A stretch of 64,000 nt of DNA from Nocardia elegans NBRC 108235 (GTDB lineage Bacteria; Actinomycetota; Actinomycetes; Mycobacteriales; Mycobacteriaceae). How positions within the stretch are numbered: position 1 is the stretch's first letter; each line of letters opens with the position of its first letter. Below, one piece after another: positions 52,224 through 61,429 of this stretch. The notes under the pieces were generated by a model. That model saw only the letters and a list, made by a program, of their open reading frames with translations. It was not told the DNA's origin and searched no databases. The position numbers were made by a program, and so were the translations under genes. The stretch is taken from the NCBI RefSeq assembly GCF_001612845.1, contig NZ_BDBF01000017.1, positions 1 through 64,000 of the forward strand. The letters are read 5' to 3'.

Positions 52224-53738
52224 CTAACCGGCGTGCGGAGAGTGTTGTTTACCGGGCTCTGTCGGTTTGTCGTGCTTGGTTTCGGAATAGCTTGTGGCAT
52301 GCGGGATTTCGAAGGGTGGCGGCAGCACGCCGGTGGGGAAGGGCAGCAGCCGGCGCGGTGGGATGACCGCGGTCGTGTATTCCGGTTCCGGGGTCGCCGG
52401 GGCCGCGGTGGTCGGTGCGGCGGTGGTCACCTCGGGAGGGGTGGTCGACTGCTGGTCGGAGGGAGTGCGGGAGCCGCTGCTCAGCAGGGCCGTGCACCCG
52501 GCGACGACCGCGAGGGCGACGATGGCTGCGCCGATCAGCGCGGCGGCGACGGTGAGAGCCGAGCGTCGTGGCGGTGCGGGTGAAACCTGCTGTGCCGTTG
52601 AGGACAAGGGATGCGGCCGGCTGGATGGTCCGAGTGCTGTGGGCGGTGCGAGGGCATCGGCCGGTGTGCCCGGGCCCGGCAGGACGCGAGTCGGGCGTGC
52701 CGCACCGCGCGGCCGCCCGGCCGCGGCACCCGCGAATCCGGGCACGGGCGCCGGTCCGGAGTCGAATCGTCTGGTCGTCGCGGGTTGCGCGGCCGCCAGG
52801 GGCGAAGGACCGAATTGTCCGCGTGCCGCTGGTGCGGGCCCGGGCTGCCCGCTCGCCTCCGGTGTCGCGCCTGGATGCGGCGTCTGCGACTGCTCGGATT
52901 GCAGGACCGGCGGTGGGTGGTCGACGGTGATCGTTCCCGCCGCGACCCGGGCCGCCGCCGCCAGCTCGCCCGCGGTGCGGTAGCGGTCGTCCGGCCGCTT
53001 CGCCATCCCGCGGGCGACGACGGCGTCGAGCGCGCCGGGGACGTGAGCGGCGACCGCGGAGGGGCGCGGCGGAGGCTCGTGCAGATGGGCGTGCAACTGT
53101 CGGACCGCGTCGGTATCACCGAACGGCCTTCGCGCGGTGAGGCATTCGTACAGCACGCAGGCCAGTGAGTACACGTCCGAGCGAGAGTCGCCGTGCCCGG
53201 TGAACCGTTCCGGCGCCATATAGGCGAGCGTGCCGACCGTGAAACCCGTTGCGGTGATGGTGGTTTGCCCCGCCGCGCGAGCGATCCCGAAGTCGATGAG
53301 ATACGCGAACCCGCTGGGGTGCACGATGATGTTGGCGGGTTTCACGTCCCGGTGCACCAGCCCGGCCGCGTGGGCGGCGTCGAGCGCCTCGGCGATCTGC
53401 GAGATCAGATCGATCGACTCCGGCACCGCCATCGCACTCGACCGCACCAGCCGCGCCAGATCCACACCCGGGATGTAGGCCATATCCAGGTACAGCCGCC
53501 CGGCGTATTCGCCGAACCGATGGATCGGTGCGATATGCGGATTCTCCAGATGCGCTCCGATCCGGGCCTCGCGCTCGAATCGCCGCCGGTAATCCGCGTC
53601 CTCGGCCGCGCTCCCGGACAAGATCTTCAGCGCGACGGTCCGCGCATCCGCCGGGTCGTACGCCAGCCACACCTCCCCGGCCGAACCCCGGCCGAGCAGC
53701 CGATCGAGGCGGTACCGCCCGAACTCCCGCGCCGTCAT
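52224..53738 (-). CDS. PknB-type membrane Ser/Thr protein kinase
   Basis: A 504-residue receptor-like kinase. Residues about 8-265 are the Hanks domain: glycine loop LGRGSAGEVW, lysine in VALKIL, HRDVKPANI catalytic loop, DFG in LIDFGIAR and APE in MAPERF. A Pro/Ala-rich linker leads to one transmembrane helix (about 405-430, VAAALIGAAIVALAVVAGCTALL), then a short Thr/Pro-rich extracellular tail with no PASTA or other sensor domain. It is absent between accA3 and birA in M. tuberculosis, as far as I recall, so this looks like a lineage addition. Confidence 0.9.
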   Translation of the reverse strand: MTAREFGRYRLDRLLGRGSAGEVWLAYDPADARTVALKILSGSAAEDADYRRRFEREARIGAHLENPHIAPIHRFGEYAGRLYLDMAYIPGVDLARLVRSSAMAVPESIDLISQIAEALDAAHAAGLVHRDVKPANIIVHPSGFAYLIDFGIARAAGQTTITATGFTVGTLAYMAPERFTGHGDSRSDVYSLACVLYECLTARRPFGDTDAVRQLHAHLHEPPPRPSAVAAHVPGALDAVVARGMAKRPDDRYRTAGELAAAARVAAGTITVDHPPPVLQSEQSQTPHPGATPEASGQPGPAPAARGQFGPSPLAAAQPATTRRFDSGPAPVPGFAGAAAGRPRGAARPTRVLPGPGTPADALAPPTALGPSSRPHPLSSTAQQVSPAPPRRSALTVAAALIGAAIVALAVVAGCTALLSSGSRTPSDQQSTTPPEVTTAAPTTAAPATPEPEYTTAVIPPRRLLPFPTGVLPPPFEIPHATSYSETKHDKPTEPGKQHSPHAG

Positions 53739-54028
53739 CGCATCCGCCCGAGGTGCCTACCGGGGCGGATGAAGGGGCCGGGGGCACGGCGGCTCGCCGG
53801 TATCGTCCGCGCCCCGAGCCTCGCGTCGCTGGTCTGCGGCCGCGTCTCGGTACTCGGCTGTGGTGCTGGACCGGTCGTCGCGGCGACGAGCGGGGCGGCA
53901 GCGGTGCCGATGCCGCGCTGGCGGAACATGAGACCGACGATAGTGCGGATGTGCGGCCTGCGGTACCGCGGGTGGAATGCCGCGGCGACGGGCCCGCTCA
54001 CCCGCGCCCCGCGCGGTAATCTCGTGCC
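53739..54028. other. divergent intergenic region, kinase / DUF1707 gene
   Basis: No gene or clear repeat is seen. It holds the kinase promoter and, at its right end, the TAATCT box of the next gene. Confidence 0.5.
54017..54022 (+). promoter_or_regulatory. -10 box (TAATCT) of the DUF1707 gene, leaderless type
   Basis: TAATCT, 6 nt before the ATG. Confidence 0.5.
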
Positions 54029-54487
54029 ATGGCTGATTCTCCCGACGTCCGCATCGGTACCGCGGAGCGCGAGCAGGCGATGCAACGCCTGTCGGAGCAC
54101 TTCGCCGCCGGGCGGTTGTCGGTCGCCGAGTTCGACGAGCGCAGCGGTCTCATCGCCGCGGCGGTGACGCGAGGTGATCTGGCGCCAGTGTTCAGCGACC
54201 TCCCGGCCGTCGTGCCGGAGCCGCCGGAACCGCCGGAACCGGCCGCCGCGCAGCCGGGTGGGCGGCGCGAGTTCGCCGGTTCGATGATGGGCCTGGTGGT
54301 GATCATCGCGCTGGTGCTGTTCTTCACCACCCATACCTGGCTCTGGTTCCTGCTGATCCCCGCGGCCGGCATCATCACCGGCGGCCTCCAGCAGCGCGGC
54401 CACGATCGCCGGTTGCTCGACGGCGACGACCACCGCCTGCTCGACCGTCGCCGTCGCCGTCGCCGCGACCGTCGCCGGAGGTTCTGA
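54029..54487 (+). CDS. DUF1707 domain membrane protein
   Basis: A 152-residue protein. The N-terminal DUF1707 (SHOCT-like) helix pair is clear: RIGTAEREQAMQRLSEHFAAGRLSVAEFDERSGL. Two transmembrane helices follow (about residues 85-125), then a tail that is almost entirely Arg/Asp, ending RRRRRRRDRRRRF, probably facing the cytoplasm. The function of the domain is unknown. Its stop shares one base with the next start (TGATG), so translation is coupled. Confidence 0.82.
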   Translation: MADSPDVRIGTAEREQAMQRLSEHFAAGRLSVAEFDERSGLIAAAVTRGDLAPVFSDLPAVVPEPPEPPEPAAAQPGGRREFAGSMMGLVVIIALVLFFTTHTWLWFLLIPAAGIITGGLQQRGHDRRLLDGDDHRLLDRRRRRRRDRRRRF

Positions 54488-54825
54488 TGGAACCGATCGA
54501 AATCAACGCCGGCAGTTGGTATCTGCGTGCGCTGCGTGCCGACGACCGCATCGACGACCGCCCGGCTCTGGCCGACGGCGGCATCGCCGATCCCGGCTAT
54601 GTCGAACGCCGTGCCCGCGACTGGGCGGAACAGACCGGGTATTCGTGGGCGGTGTGCGAGCCGACCACCGCGGAACTGGTCGCCGAGATCGTGGTGACGC
54701 CGCAACCCGATGGCACCGCGGAGATTTCGGGCTGGTCGCGCGAGGGCTACGATTCCGCGTTGCAGTCCGGCCTGACCGCGGTGAACCGATTCGTCGCCGG
54801 AGCCCTGGGCCTGCAACCTCTGTAA
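54487..54825 (+). CDS. small protein resembling a truncated GNAT acetyltransferase
   Basis: A 112-residue protein of uncertain function. The order LRALRADDR..DRPALAD, then SWAVCEPTTAELVAEIVV, then ISGWSREGYDSALQSGLTAVNRFVAGALGL follows the RimJ-type GNAT fold up to the helix after strand 4, where the chain ends. The acetyl-CoA loop (Q/RxxGxG/A) is replaced by REGYDSA and the last strands are missing, so catalysis is doubtful. It is coupled to the DUF1707 gene. Confidence 0.6.
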   Translation: MEPIEINAGSWYLRALRADDRIDDRPALADGGIADPGYVERRARDWAEQTGYSWAVCEPTTAELVAEIVVTPQPDGTAEISGWSREGYDSALQSGLTAVNRFVAGALGLQPL

Positions 54826-54957
54826 GGCGCGCTGAACGCCCTGTGCCGCAGCACTTTTCGCGTCGAGCGGTCGGGGTCGCCGATTAAATCGGTGGATTGC
54901 CGGGTGTCCGTACCCGTACCGTGAAGACTCCGAAATCAAGCACTGGGGAGGTGCGCG

Positions 54958-55194
54958 ATGTGGGAGTGGAGTAAGTCGGTCGCGGAACGGGCCACCGCGA
55001 CAGCGTGGACCCGGTCGGCCGGGGAGCCGGAGCCGACCGTCGTGGATCCGGAAGTCCGGTCCGAGTGGCCGGACGAGCAGGCGCAGGAAGAGCTCGGCGA
55101 ATGGGCCTCCGACGCCGTCATGGCATATGGCGGAGCAGGCGCCGGCGGACCGGTGCGCTCGATCCATCTGCCGGAGTACGACCTGGCCCGATGA
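54958..55194 (+). CDS. small conserved-looking acidic protein
   Basis: A 78-residue, Trp/Glu-rich soluble protein of unknown function. GGGGAGG lies just before the ATG, giving good support for translation. No domain is recognised; there is no signal peptide or membrane segment. It stands alone between the GNAT-like gene and birA. Confidence 0.6.
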   Translation: MWEWSKSVAERATATAWTRSAGEPEPTVVDPEVRSEWPDEQAQEELGEWASDAVMAYGGAGAGGPVRSIHLPEYDLAR

Positions 55195-55303
55195 GAAGAA
55201 CCGGGAGGCGGGTGCCGCTCACATGGCGGTACCCGCATCTTGGTGCCGTCCCCGCGAAGCGTCCGATGCGGAGCGGTACAACGACCGTCCGAGCAGGCAG
55301 GAG

Positions 55304-55309
55304 TAGCCT
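55304..55309 (+). promoter_or_regulatory. -10 box (TAGCCT) of birA, leaderless type
   Basis: TAGCCT, 7 nt before the birA GTG. Confidence 0.5.
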
Positions 55310-55316
55310 GCGAGGC

Positions 55317-56114
55317 GTGCAGAGGCCACCGTTGGACGCCGATATCCTGCGACATGCCGTCGCCGAACAGCCCGACCTGTCGTTCTTCTCCCACATCGAT
55401 GTGGTGGAGTCGACCGGTTCGACCAATGCGGATCTGATCGGCGTGGCCGGCGATCCCTCCTCCGATCGGCGGGTGCTGGTCGCCGAATATCAGGACCGCG
55501 GTCGCGGCCGCCACGAACGGTCGTGGGTGAGTCCGCCGCGCGCGCAGATCGCGATGTCGATTCTGGTGCGGCTCGGCGGTATCGAGCCGGCCGTCCTCGG
55601 CTGGTTGCCGCTGCTGACCGGTGTCGCCGTCGTCGACGCGGTCCGCGAAACCACCGGACTGGACGCAAATCTCAAGTGGCCCAACGACGTTCTGATCGGC
55701 GGCCGCAAGGTGGCCGGCATCCTGGCCGAGGTCGCCTCCGGCGCGGGCGCGCCGGCGGTCGTGGTCGGCGTCGGGCTCAATGTGAGCCTCACCGAGGACG
55801 AACTGCCTGTGCCGCACGCCGTTTCGCTGACTCTGGCCGGTGCGGAGAACGCCGATCGCAACGAGTTGGTCCTCGCCCTGCTGCGCGCCTTCGCCCGCCA
55901 CTTCACCGAATGGCGGACGGAGAACTGGAATGTCACGGCGCTGGCCGACGCCTACCGTGCGCGGTGCGCCACGCTCGGCGCCGACGTGCGGGCGGAACTG
56001 CCCGGCGGCGAGGTCATCACCGGTGTGGCCACCGATATCGACGCCTACGGCCGCCTGATCATCGGCGATCGTTCGGTATCGGCGGGCGACGTCACTCATC
56101 TTCGCCCGGCATAG
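55317..56114 (+). CDS. birA: biotin--[acetyl-CoA-carboxylase] ligase
   Basis: Activates biotin as biotinyl-AMP and attaches it to AccA3-type carrier domains. The 265-residue class I enzyme has the catalytic loop GRGRHERSW, KWPNDVLIGGRKVAGIL and VGVGLNV, with an SH3-like C-terminal domain; there is no N-terminal DNA-binding domain, so it does not repress biotin genes itself. The GTG is chosen from the TAGCCT spacing and the fit to family length. A longer in-frame start upstream runs through the neighbouring gene and looks unrelated. Confidence 0.92.
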   Translation: MQRPPLDADILRHAVAEQPDLSFFSHIDVVESTGSTNADLIGVAGDPSSDRRVLVAEYQDRGRGRHERSWVSPPRAQIAMSILVRLGGIEPAVLGWLPLLTGVAVVDAVRETTGLDANLKWPNDVLIGGRKVAGILAEVASGAGAPAVVVGVGLNVSLTEDELPVPHAVSLTLAGAENADRNELVLALLRAFARHFTEWRTENWNVTALADAYRARCATLGADVRAELPGGEVITGVATDIDAYGRLIIGDRSVSAGDVTHLRPA

Positions 56115-56131
56115 CGGGCCGAATCAGGGGG

Positions 56132-56137
56132 TAGGGT
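56132..56137 (+). promoter_or_regulatory. -10 box (TAGGGT) of the PH-domain gene, leaderless type
   Basis: TAGGGT, 6 nt before the ATG. Confidence 0.45.
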
Positions 56138-56143
56138 TCGCAT

Positions 56144-56692
56144 ATGAGTTATCCGGAGGAGCTGCTCGCGCCGGACGAGCAGCTGCTACTGCACCGTCAT
56201 CCGCATTGGAAGATGTTGTTCTTGCCGGCGCTCACCTTCATCCTCGCCACGGCGCTGGCCGGATTCCTGAGCGGGCTGGCCTGGCGCAACACCGAGGGCA
56301 CCACGCGCAACGCCGTTCTCATCGCGATCGTCGTGGTGTGGGCGCTGCTGGTCGTGTGGCGCTGCCTGTCGCAGGTGATCCGTTGGAAGTCAACGCATTT
56401 CATCATCACCGACCGGCGGGTGCTGGTGCGCGAGGGCGTGCTCACCCACAGCGGCATCGACATTCCGATGAACCGCATCTCCAGTGTGCAGTTCCGCCAC
56501 GGGTTGTCGGACCGGTTGCTCGGCACGGGCACCCTGATCATCGACGCCGCCTCGGGTGATCCGTTGGAGTACGACGACATTCCGAACGTGCAGAAGGTGC
56601 ATTCGTTGCTGTACCACCAGGTCTTCGACAACCCGCACGGCGATCCGGGCCACGAGCAGTATCAGGACCCTCGCTACGGCGGCCGTCGGTAG
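56144..56692 (+). CDS. bacterial PH-domain (YdbS/bPH2) membrane protein
   Basis: A 182-residue protein corresponding to M. tuberculosis Rv3278c. Two transmembrane helices (about residues 25-45 and 55-75) are followed by a bPH2 domain: FIITDRRVLVREGVLTHSGIDIPMNRISSVQF and the GTLIIDAASGDPLEYDDIPNV pattern. The role is not established. It follows birA by 29 bp. Confidence 0.85.
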   Translation: MSYPEELLAPDEQLLLHRHPHWKMLFLPALTFILATALAGFLSGLAWRNTEGTTRNAVLIAIVVVWALLVVWRCLSQVIRWKSTHFIITDRRVLVREGVLTHSGIDIPMNRISSVQFRHGLSDRLLGTGTLIIDAASGDPLEYDDIPNVQKVHSLLYHQVFDNPHGDPGHEQYQDPRYGGRR

Positions 56693-56741
56693 CGGCGGGC
56701 CGCGGTTCGGTGGCGCACGCCCGATCGGCCCGGTTCGCCAG

Positions 56742-56747
56742 TAATCT
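56742..56747 (+). promoter_or_regulatory. -10 box (TAATCT) of the response regulator gene, leaderless type
   Basis: TAATCT, 6 nt before the GTG. Confidence 0.5.
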
Positions 56748-56753
56748 TGTGCT

Positions 56754-57431
56754 GTGACCGCCGTACTGCTGGCCGAGGACGATGAGGCCATCGCCGCTCC
56801 GCTGTCGCGAGCGCTGGGGCGCGAAGGCTATTCGGTAACCGTCGAGAGCTTCGGCCCCGCCGTGCTGCGCCGGGCGCTGGAGGGTGAACACGATCTGCTC
56901 ATCCTCGATCTGGGGCTACCCGGTATGGACGGCCTGGAAGTGTGCCGCCAGGTCCGTGCCCGCGGCGCCGATCTCGCGGTGCTGATGCTGACCGCCCGCA
57001 CCGACGAGGTCGATTTCGTGGTGGGTCTGGACGCCGGCGCCGACGATTATGTCGGTAAACCGTTCCGTCTCGCCGAACTATTGGCCCGCGTGCGAGCCCT
57101 GTTGCGGCGCAGTGGCATCGGCGACGAGGCGGTGGAGATCGGCGGAGTGCGGCTCGAACCCGCCGCACGTCGGGTGCTGGTCAACGGCCACGAGGTGAAT
57201 CTGGCCAACAAGGAGTACGAACTGCTCAAGGTGCTCATCGACCGGGCCGGGCAGGTCGTGCCGCGCGAGACGATTCTGCGCGAGGTGTGGGGCGATGCCG
57301 ATCTGCGCGGCTCCAAAACCCTCGACATGCACATGTCCTGGCTGCGCCGCAAGATCGGCGACGAGGGCCCGGTCGCGGAGCGGCGCATCGTCACCGTGCG
57401 CGGTGTCGGTTTCCGCTTCAACACCGATTGA
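56754..57431 (+). CDS. OmpR-family response regulator
   Basis: A 225-residue two-component regulator. The receiver has the acidic pair in LLAEDDE, the phosphoacceptor aspartate in ILDLGLPGMDG and lysine in GKPF; the C-terminal winged helix (ARRVLVNGHEVNLANKEYELLKVLI...GSKTLDMHMSWLRRKIG) binds DNA. Six bases separate it from its kinase gene. The target genes are unknown. Confidence 0.93.
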   Translation: MTAVLLAEDDEAIAAPLSRALGREGYSVTVESFGPAVLRRALEGEHDLLILDLGLPGMDGLEVCRQVRARGADLAVLMLTARTDEVDFVVGLDAGADDYVGKPFRLAELLARVRALLRRSGIGDEAVEIGGVRLEPAARRVLVNGHEVNLANKEYELLKVLIDRAGQVVPRETILREVWGDADLRGSKTLDMHMSWLRRKIGDEGPVAERRIVTVRGVGFRFNTD

Positions 57432-57437
57432 TCGCCG

Positions 57438-58748
57438 ATGCGGCGCCGAATTCTGCTGTCCATGCTGGCGGCCTTGACCCTCACCACCGTGGTGCTGGGT
57501 ATCCCCCTGGCGTTCACCGCCTGGCAGTGGGTGGCCGATATCACCCGCAGCGATCTGCGGGCCCGCCTGGATCGCATGTCGGTGGAGATCGTCGGCCAGG
57601 AGCGTGAGGACGGGTTGGTTCACGGCGTGCTCGACCTGCGCTCGGTGCGGCCGCTGATTCCGTCCGGCGGGCGTCTCACGATCATCTATCCGACTCCGGA
57701 GGACGCCGCGCTGCGTGTGGACGCCGGGGCGCCGGAGGTCGACAACCCGGTGGTGGAATCGCTGTCGATGGGCACGTCGGGCTCGCTGCGACTCGAGGTG
57801 CCCGCCGCCCCCATGCATTCGATGCAGCGGCAAGCGGTGGGCGCGGTGGCATTGGTGGCACTGGCCTCGCTGGCCGCGGGCGCCGCCGTGGCGGTGGTGA
57901 CCGCGCGGCGGGTCGCCGATCCGCTGCGGGATGTGGCCGCCCGCGCCGCGCGGCTGGCGAAGGGCGATTTCCGGCCGGACCCGCGCCGGCACGGCATCAC
58001 CGAACTCGACCGGGTCTCGGATGTGCTCGATTCGGCCACGGTGGAGATCGCGGGCCGGCTGCAGCGCGAGCACGCACTGGTCGCCGACGTGTCCCATCAG
58101 TTGCGCAGTCGCTTGACGGCGGTGCGGCTGCGTCTCGACGAATTGTCGGCGCATGCGGACCCGGCGGTCGTCCAGGAATCGGAGGAGGCGATGGCGCAGG
58201 TCGATCGGCTCACCGAGGCGATCGACGAGTTGGTTCGCGATTCCCGCGACCAGGACGCCGCCGATCACGAACCGGTTCCCGTGGTCGCGGAATTGCGTGG
58301 GGTGGTCGCCGAGTGGCGGCATCCCTTCGCCGAGGCCGGACGCAAACTCGTGCTGTCCGGCGATCCTGCCCTGCGCGCACCGGTGACCGGATCGCGGTTG
58401 CGCGAGGCGGTGGCCGTACTGGTCGACAACGCGCTGGTGCACGGCGGCGGAGACTGCTCGGTGTCGGTGCGCACCGTCTACGGCGGGCCCGACCGCGAAC
58501 CGCTGGTGGCGGTCGAGGTGGCCGACGAGGGCGAGGGGGTCAGCGACGAACTGGCACCGCACATCTTCGACCGCGGCTTCTCCGGCGCCGGATCGACCGG
58601 GGTGGGGCTGGCGCTGGCGCGCGCGCTGATCGAAGCCGATGGCGGCCGGTTGGAACTACAGCGTCGGCGTCCGGCGCTGTTCGCGGTATTCCTCGGTAAG
58701 CCGACCGCGGGGCGGTCGGGTAACGGCGTCATCGGGGAGCCCCGCTGA
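57438..58748 (+). CDS. sensor histidine kinase
   Basis: A 436-residue membrane kinase partnered with the preceding regulator. One helix lies near residues 5-28 and a second near 132-155, enclosing an extracellular sensor of about 100 residues with no recognised fold; a HAMP region follows. The phosphoacceptor histidine is in VADVSHQLRSRLTAVRL, and the ATPase domain shows the N box (VDNALVHGG), DEGEGV and GAGSTGVGLAL. The signal is unknown. Confidence 0.92.
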   Translation: MRRRILLSMLAALTLTTVVLGIPLAFTAWQWVADITRSDLRARLDRMSVEIVGQEREDGLVHGVLDLRSVRPLIPSGGRLTIIYPTPEDAALRVDAGAPEVDNPVVESLSMGTSGSLRLEVPAAPMHSMQRQAVGAVALVALASLAAGAAVAVVTARRVADPLRDVAARAARLAKGDFRPDPRRHGITELDRVSDVLDSATVEIAGRLQREHALVADVSHQLRSRLTAVRLRLDELSAHADPAVVQESEEAMAQVDRLTEAIDELVRDSRDQDAADHEPVPVVAELRGVVAEWRHPFAEAGRKLVLSGDPALRAPVTGSRLREAVAVLVDNALVHGGGDCSVSVRTVYGGPDREPLVAVEVADEGEGVSDELAPHIFDRGFSGAGSTGVGLALARALIEADGGRLELQRRRPALFAVFLGKPTAGRSGNGVIGEPR

Positions 58749-58757
58749 ACGGTGGGT

Positions 58758-59303
58758 TCAGCTGAAGCCGAGCGGTTTCTCTTCCTCGTACAGTTCTTCG
58801 AATTCTTCGACCAGTGCGTCGATTTCGTCGGGGAACACCCAGCGCTTCATCGCCCAGAATCGGAACACCATCTGCAGGATGTTGCCGATGATGAAGGCGC
58901 TGACGAAGTCGGCGATGTTCTCCACGGTCAAGCTGACATCGGGGACGTGCAGATGGAAGAAATACCGCGAAACCCACAGCGGGAGATTCGACAGCAGCAC
59001 ACCGATGGCGCTGACCACGAAGAACAACAGGGCTTCGTGGTGTTTCTCACGACCGCCGCGCCCCTTGAACGACCATTCCCGGTTCAGGATGTAGGACGCG
59101 ATGACCGCGATAACTCCGGAAATGATCTTGGCCGTGATCGGTTTCGACTCGAGAACCGTCAATTTGAGGATGTAGAAGATACCGCTGTCGATGACGAAAG
59201 TGGTCGCTCCGACAATCGCGAACTTGATCAGCTCGTGATGACGAATAGCGAGGTCCCGTAGTGTTTTGGGGAGGATGTTGACCACATCGTCGACAAATGG
59301 CAC
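58758..59303 (-). CDS. GtrA-family membrane protein
   Basis: A 181-residue protein with four transmembrane helices of the GtrA/DPMS3 family, thought to help move polyprenyl-linked sugars across the membrane for cell-wall glycan synthesis. FAIVGATTFVIDSGIFYIL is the family's first helix, and FVSAFIIGNILQMVFRFWAMKRWVF the last. It corresponds to Rv3277. The GTG start is 6 nt after TAGACT. Confidence 0.88.
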   Translation of the reverse strand: MPFVDDVVNILPKTLRDLAIRHHELIKFAIVGATTFVIDSGIFYILKLTVLESKPITAKIISGVIAVIASYILNREWSFKGRGGREKHHEALLFFVVSAIGVLLSNLPLWVSRYFFHLHVPDVSLTVENIADFVSAFIIGNILQMVFRFWAMKRWVFPDEIDALVEEFEELYEEEKPLGFS

Positions 59304-59309
59304 CCGGTG

Positions 59310-59315
59310 AGTCTA
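59310..59315 (-). promoter_or_regulatory. -10 box (TAGACT) of the gtrA-like gene, leaderless type
   Basis: TAGACT on the minus strand, 6 nt from the GTG. Confidence 0.5.
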
Positions 59316-59487
59316 CGTCCGTCCCGCGCTGGGCAATCAACCCGCACTCATCCCCGCGTGTGGGCGCATGACAACATGGTGGGCTGTGAGCGAGCGTAGT
59401 GGGCCATCGATGGACCCCTCCACCGGGGTGCAAGAGGTTGCCGAGGGTGAACCGATGCCGGTTTCGCGCAGTTTCGAAGGTGGTGGA

Positions 59488-60657
59488 ATGCCGACCGTCG
59501 CGATGATCGGCGGCGGGCAGCTGGCGCGAATGACGCATCAGGCCGCCGTGGCGCTGGGGCAGTGCCTGCGGGTCCTGGCCGAGCGACCCGACGATCCGGC
59601 GGCCCAGGTGAGCCCCGAGCTGGTCCTCGGATCGCATACCGACCTGGCGGCCCTGCGCAAGGTTGCCGTCGGTACGCACGCGGTGACCTTCGATCACGAA
59701 CATGTGCCGACCGAACATCTGCTGGCGCTGGTGGCCGAGGGCGTGAACGTGCAGCCGCCGCCGGCCGCGCTGGTCTACGCCCAGGACAAGCTCGCGATGC
59801 GGCGCAAACTGGCCGAGATGGGCGTGCCGGTCCCGGCGTTCACCGCGGTCGAGAACGTCGCGGATGCCACCGGCTTCCTCGCCGAACACGGTCCGTTCGT
59901 GCTGAAGGCGGTGCGCGGCGGCTACGACGGGCGCGGCGTGTGGATGATCGATGACGCCGCCGAGGCCGAGCGCATCGTCACCGACCAGCTCGGGCACGGT
60001 GTGACCTTGCTCGCCGAGCAGCGGGTGGATCTGAAGCGTGAGCTCTCCGCGATGGTGGCGCGCTCGCCGTTCGGGCAGGCCGCGGCCTGGCCGGTGGTGG
60101 AGACCGTGCAGCGCGAGGGCCAGTGTGCCGTGGTGATCGCGCCCGCGCCGCAGCTGTCGGACGAGGCCGCGACCGAGGCCGAATCGCTGGCCCTGCGGCT
60201 GGCCGCCGAGCTCGGCGTCACCGGTGCGATGGCCGTCGAGCTGTTCGAAACCCACGCCGGTGAACTGCTGGTCAACGAACTGGCCATGCGCCCGCACAAT
60301 TCCGGGCACTGGGGGATGGACGGTGCCGTCACCGGGCAGTTCGAACAGCATCTGCGCGCGGTTCTCGACTATCCGCTCGGTGCTACGACGCCGCTGGCGC
60401 CGGTGACGGTGATGGCGAACATCCTCGGCGCGGCCGAGGCGCCGGCGATGTCGATGGACGAGCGGCTGCACCACCTGTTCGCGCGGATACCGGAGGCGAG
60501 GGTGCATCTCTACGGCAAGGGCGAGCGCCCGAAGCGCAAGATCGGGCACGTGAACATCCTCGGTGACGATGTGGCCGAGGTGCGGGAGAAGGCCGAACGG
60601 GCGGCGCACTGGATGTCGCACGCGGTGTGGACCGATGGATGGGATCCCCATGAGTGA
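59488..60657 (+). CDS. purK: N5-carboxyaminoimidazole ribonucleotide synthase
   Basis: ATP-grasp enzyme making N5-CAIR from AIR, ATP and bicarbonate in purine synthesis. The 389-residue form begins [16 protein letters not shown] and shows [26 protein letters not shown] and the late [25 protein letters not shown] precedes this ATG; other in-frame starts 11 and 40 codons upstream are possible, and M. tuberculosis PurK has a short extension. The stop overlaps purE by 8 bp. Confidence 0.94.
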   Translation: MPTVAMIGGGQLARMTHQAAVALGQCLRVLAERPDDPAAQVSPELVLGSHTDLAALRKVAVGTHAVTFDHEHVPTEHLLALVAEGVNVQPPPAALVYAQDKLAMRRKLAEMGVPVPAFTAVENVADATGFLAEHGPFVLKAVRGGYDGRGVWMIDDAAEAERIVTDQLGHGVTLLAEQRVDLKRELSAMVARSPFGQAAAWPVVETVQREGQCAVVIAPAPQLSDEAATEAESLALRLAAELGVTGAMAVELFETHAGELLVNELAMRPHNSGHWGMDGAVTGQFEQHLRAVLDYPLGATTPLAPVTVMANILGAAEAPAMSMDERLHHLFARIPEARVHLYGKGERPKRKIGHVNILGDDVAEVREKAERAAHWMSHAVWTDGWDPHE

Positions 60658-61198
60658 ACAAGAGGAGGCCGGAGCTGTGTCCGATGGTCGCTCCGCAGGC
60701 TCCGCTCCGGCGGTCGGCCTGATCATGGGCAGCGATTCCGACTGGCCCACGATGGAAGCCGCCGCGGAAGCGTTGGCGGAGTTCGGGATTCGCTTCGAGG
60801 TCGGTGTCGTCTCGGCGCATCGCACGCCGCAGCGCATGCTCGACTACGCCCGCGAGGCCGCCGGTCGCGGCGTGAAGGTGATCATCGCCGGTGCCGGTGG
60901 CGCCGCCCACCTGCCCGGCATGGTCGCCTCGGCCACCCCGCTTCCGGTGATCGGCGTTCCGGTGCCCCTGAAATACCTCGACGGCATGGACTCCCTGCTG
61001 TCGATCGTGCAGATGCCCGCCGGCGTCCCCGTCGCCACGGTCTCCATCGGCGGCGCCCGCAACGCGGGCCTGCTCGCCGTCCGCATCCTCGCCGCCACCG
61101 ACCCCCACCTGCGCACCCGCATGGAACAGTTCCAGGCCGACCTGGAAAAACTGGTCCTCGACAAGGACGAAGCCCTGCGCACCCGCCTGCTGGGTTAG
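60650..61198 (+). CDS. purE: 5-(carboxyamino)imidazole ribonucleotide mutase
   Basis: Converts N5-CAIR to CAIR, the step after PurK. The 182 residues include the signature [18 protein letters not shown] and [11 protein letters not shown], with a disordered start of about 20 residues. The ATG is chosen because it overlaps the purK stop, giving a coupled purK-purE operon. Confidence 0.95.
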   Translation: MSEQEEAGAVSDGRSAGSAPAVGLIMGSDSDWPTMEAAAEALAEFGIRFEVGVVSAHRTPQRMLDYAREAAGRGVKVIIAGAGGAAHLPGMVASATPLPVIGVPVPLKYLDGMDSLLSIVQMPAGVPVATVSIGGARNAGLLAVRILAATDPHLRTRMEQFQADLEKLVLDKDEALRTRLLG

Positions 61199-61204
61199 GA
61201 CGAT

Positions 61205-61231
61205 CCGGGCGGTGCCGCGAGCATCGCCCGG
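61205..61231 (+). terminator. hairpin after purE
   Basis: CCGGGCG and CGCCCGG form a 7-bp stem with a 13-nt loop, 7 nt after the purE stop. There is no T run, so this is a weak candidate. Confidence 0.4.
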
Positions 61232-61417
61232 AACTGCTCGGCGGTCACCGTCGAACGCGCCGTGGGATTTTCGACACCCGCCGGGCATCAGGACGTATTT
61301 CTTCTTGCTCGCCGCAACACGGCTGCCACCGCAGCACCTATCGATACCCGGGCGGTGTCGTCGGAGTACCCGGGATCTCCTCGTACGGCGCAGACATGGT
61401 CGCTCGAACATACCGAT

Positions 61418-61423
61418 TACCGT
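61418..61423 (+). promoter_or_regulatory. -10 box (TACCGT) of the TetR gene, leaderless type
   Basis: TACCGT, 6 nt before the GTG start; the same hexamer as at vapB. Confidence 0.5.
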
Positions 61424-61429
61424 TGTGGG

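Noticed and set aside
61199..61429. Short minus-strand stretch ending [19 protein letters not shown], resembling a protein C-terminus
   Set aside because: Only about 30 codons are open in that frame with no start codon or ribosome binding site; it could be a gene remnant but cannot be supported.
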